Positions 4,968-6,060 of a DNA stretch of 6,060 bases are shown one piece after another (positions within the stretch are counted from its first letter, which is position 1; every line of letters begins with the position of its first letter). The stretch spans positions 1 through 6,060 of the forward strand of contig JAGAEB010000054.1 in the NCBI GenBank assembly GCA_017613335.1, read 5' to 3'. The position numbers were made by a program, and so were the translations under genes. Origin of the DNA: Methanosarcinaceae archaeon. GTDB lineage: Archaea; Halobacteriota; Methanosarcinia; Methanosarcinales; Methanosarcinaceae. The notes below the pieces were generated by a model. That model was given only the letters and a program-made list of their open reading frames with translations. It was not told the DNA's origin and made no database searches.

Positions 4968-5019
4968 CATTTCCCGGAGTTCTTCCCGAGGAGATTCCCA
5001 TTTCCCGGAGTTCTTCCCG
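4968..5019. repeat. 31-bp-period direct duplication
   Basis: A 21-bp segment starting CATTTCCCGGAGTTC occurs at 4968-4988 and again, identical, at 4999-5019, giving a period of 31 bp. Related TTCCGGAA/TTCCCGG pieces flank it (4952-4959, 5013-5040). Since 31 is not a multiple of three, the duplication would shift any reading frame that crosses it, consistent with the decay proposed for the minus-strand frame. Confidence 0.85.
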
Positions 5020-5200
5020 GAATTCTTCTTTTTCCGGAATCTTTTTTTATTCGGGTGTCGGCGCATTTCAGATATTGCGTTTTTCGGATGATCGCGTTTT
5101 TCAGACACGTCGTCGAAATGATCGTTTCTTCAAAAATGATCAGATGTGACTGCATCTGTTTTTCGCTCTTTGCCGCAGTCGGGGACTTGTTTTTTCGTCA

Positions 5201-5220
5201 CTAATTATTAATAATATCAT
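5201..5220 (+). promoter_or_regulatory. AT-rich TATA-like region upstream of the last gene
   Basis: TAATTATTAATAATAT contains several possible box A sequences. Transcription would begin near 5235-5245, leaving a leader of about 160 nt before the start at 5400. This leader contains two dyads (5234-5250 and 5285-5298). The 5050-5200 stretch before it holds no gene I recognise, apart from weak minus-strand frames. Confidence 0.4.
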
Positions 5221-5233
5221 GCGGATAAGGAAT

Positions 5234-5250
5234 ACAGTTTTCATAACTGT
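5234..5250. repeat. Short inverted repeat in the leader
   Basis: ACAGTT (5234-5239) and AACTGT (5245-5250) pair around TTCAT. It lies where the transcript of the last gene would begin, so it may be an operator or a 5' hairpin. Confidence 0.45.
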
Positions 5251-5284
5251 TTACCGATAACGAATATTTCGGAAAAGGATGTCA

Positions 5285-5298
5285 GGTCCTGCAGGACC
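5285..5298. repeat. 14-bp perfect palindrome
   Basis: GGTCCTGCAGGACC reads the same on both strands. Part of it, CTGCAGGA, recurs at 5311-5318. It sits in the presumed leader of the last gene, 20 bp before a small open frame. It may be a dimeric protein site or an RNA stem, though with no loop it would pair less well as a hairpin. Confidence 0.6.
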
Positions 5299-5317
5299 CC
5301 GGGAAAGGCGCTGCAGG

Positions 5318-5428
5318 ATGACGACGACCGACCTTATTCCATCAATGCCGCACCTGCGTGTTTCAGGAACCGCGGACGATCCCGGTGCGGATCAGGAACA
5401 TGATTATTATGAAACAAATGCTGGTTAA
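5318..5428 (+). CDS. Possible 36-aa leader or small protein
   Basis: ATG at 5318 opens 36 codons ending TAA at 5426-5428, beginning MTTTDLIPSMPHLRV and ending DQEHDYYETNAG. Codon choice resembles the local genes, and GCAGG lies directly before the ATG but too close for a good ribosome site. It overlaps the start of the next gene by about 29 bases in another frame, which could couple translation of the two. It resembles nothing I know and may be chance. Confidence 0.25.
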   Translation: MTTTDLIPSMPHLRVSGTADDPGADQEHDYYETNAG

Positions 5429-6060
5429 TCTTCTTCTGGAGATGCTCAGATCCTACGGCTATCAGACAGCTCCCTGCGATTTCTGTGACATTGTCTGCCG
5501 CCGCGGGGATTATGAACTTTTCGTGATGTGCAGTCCGGAGAGGGATCTTTCTCTTCTGGACCGTTTCGCGGATGACGTCCACGGCCGCAACGGCCTTTTC
5601 GTGACGATGAGAAAATTCCGCGGGAACGTGGATACCGGCGCCTATCTCAGAGATACCGGTGTCGTCATCTGGGACAGGGATGTGCTTGCCGCGCACGTCG
5701 GAAAATTCAGAAAAGCCTTCATGAAAGAGAATGAACTCGATGAAATGATCGGAAACTGGATCATCAATGATATCGAAAGCCGGAGTTACCGTGAAACGTT
5801 CCTTCAGAAAGGCAGTGTCGTCTACGACGGTGCGACCTATGACGGTGTCATGTATAACGATCCGAGGGAAACGCCTTCGGCCGCATCGCCGTCCCAGGAT
5901 GTTTCCCGCGCAGGACCGCTTTCCGGCCGTCATCCCGTCGAGAGCGGCAGAGTCATCATCGCAGAAGACGACGACGGCTCCCGCCTGTCTGCGTCGTCCG
6001 GCGCCGGTCTTCCGACGCAGCCGTATCCGCCGCAGCCCGCAGCCGCAGCACAGCCGTATC
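5400..6060 (+). CDS. Unknown protein, possibly restriction-endonuclease-like fold (3' end outside window)
   Basis: An uninterrupted frame of 220 codons runs off the window edge. Residues about 5-22 form a helix (MLVNLLLEMLRSYGY). CDIVCRRGDYELFVMC (29-44) looks like a beta-hairpin, and VVIWDRDVLAAHVGKF starts at residue 88, with WDRD at 91-94. Archaeal proteins with a divergent restriction-endonuclease-like N-terminal domain show a comparable layout, but a clear D-(D/E)xK triad is missing (ELFVMC has no lysine), so nuclease activity is doubtful. After about residue 155 the sequence becomes rich in Pro, Ala, Ser and Asp (QPYPPQPAAAAQPY) and is probably disordered, perhaps a linker to a further domain. 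ATG at 5400 is the first ATG; 5409, 5418 and GTG 5385 are alternatives, and no strong ribosome site decides. The antisense frame over 5334-5933 is a shadow. Confidence 0.7.
   Translation, partial: MIIMKQMLVNLLLEMLRSYGYQTAPCDFCDIVCRRGDYELFVMCSPERDLSLLDRFADDVHGRNGLFVTMRKFRGNVDTGAYLRDTGVVIWDRDVLAAHVGKFRKAFMKENELDEMIGNWIINDIESRSYRETFLQKGSVVYDGATYDGVMYNDPRETPSAASPSQDVSRAGPLSGRHPVESGRVIIAEDDDGSRLSASSGAGLPTQPYPPQPAAAAQPY

Noticed and set aside
5334..5933. 199-codon minus frame opposite the last gene
   Set aside because: The plus frame is longer, open to the window edge, has better codon choice and a coherent domain layout.

Overview
The window looks like chromosomal DNA from a euryarchaeal methanogen, most likely of the order Methanomicrobiales. 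This is inferred from a deoxyhypusine synthase gene, archaeal TATA boxes, GGTGAT/GAGGT ribosome binding sites, tRNA genes flanked by oligo-T runs, and GC-rich core genes separated by AT-rich spacers. The exact genus cannot be fixed from the sequence alone.

Layout: (1) 1-231 is a CA-rich minisatellite with 18- and 24-bp units. (2) 322-1245 encodes RNase Z (rnz), probably from a leaderless transcript. (3) 1246-1465 is an A-rich, T-depleted spacer ending in a perfect 29-bp tandem duplication. (4) 1569-1640 is tRNA-Ala(GGC) and 1711-1787 is tRNA-Lys(UUU), separated by a hairpin with a T6 tail. (5) 1788-2100 holds T-runs, a 24-bp tandem array and an 11-bp tandem array that ends against a TATA box. 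(6) 2160-3868 is a likely dys-pyrF operon. (7) 4073-4657 is a compact RelB/RelE-type toxin-antitoxin (TA) module with its own TATA box, palindromic operator and terminal hairpin. Its base composition is poorer in GC than the core genes, suggesting acquisition. (8) 4611-5130 has no intact gene but carries what looks like a decayed minus-strand reading frame and a 31-bp duplication. (9) 5201-5400 is a long AT-rich and palindrome-rich leader. It precedes a plus-strand gene (5400 to the window end, incomplete) of unknown function with a Pro/Ala-rich tail.

How the genes relate: rnz makes the tRNA 3'-end processing enzyme and lies beside two tRNA genes, one lacking and one encoding CCA. No functional link beyond proximity is shown. 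dys (translation factor aIF5A modification) and pyrF (UMP synthesis) are housekeeping genes with a 23-nt gap and are probably co-transcribed. The TA pair is self-contained.

The most unusual property of the window is that nearly every spacer carries a different, apparently unrelated tandem repeat. The most testable specific points are the operator over the TA promoter, the Tyr-to-Cys change at the RelE catalytic C-terminus, the helical-phase 11-bp repeats upstream of dys, and the decayed minus-strand gene after the toxin.
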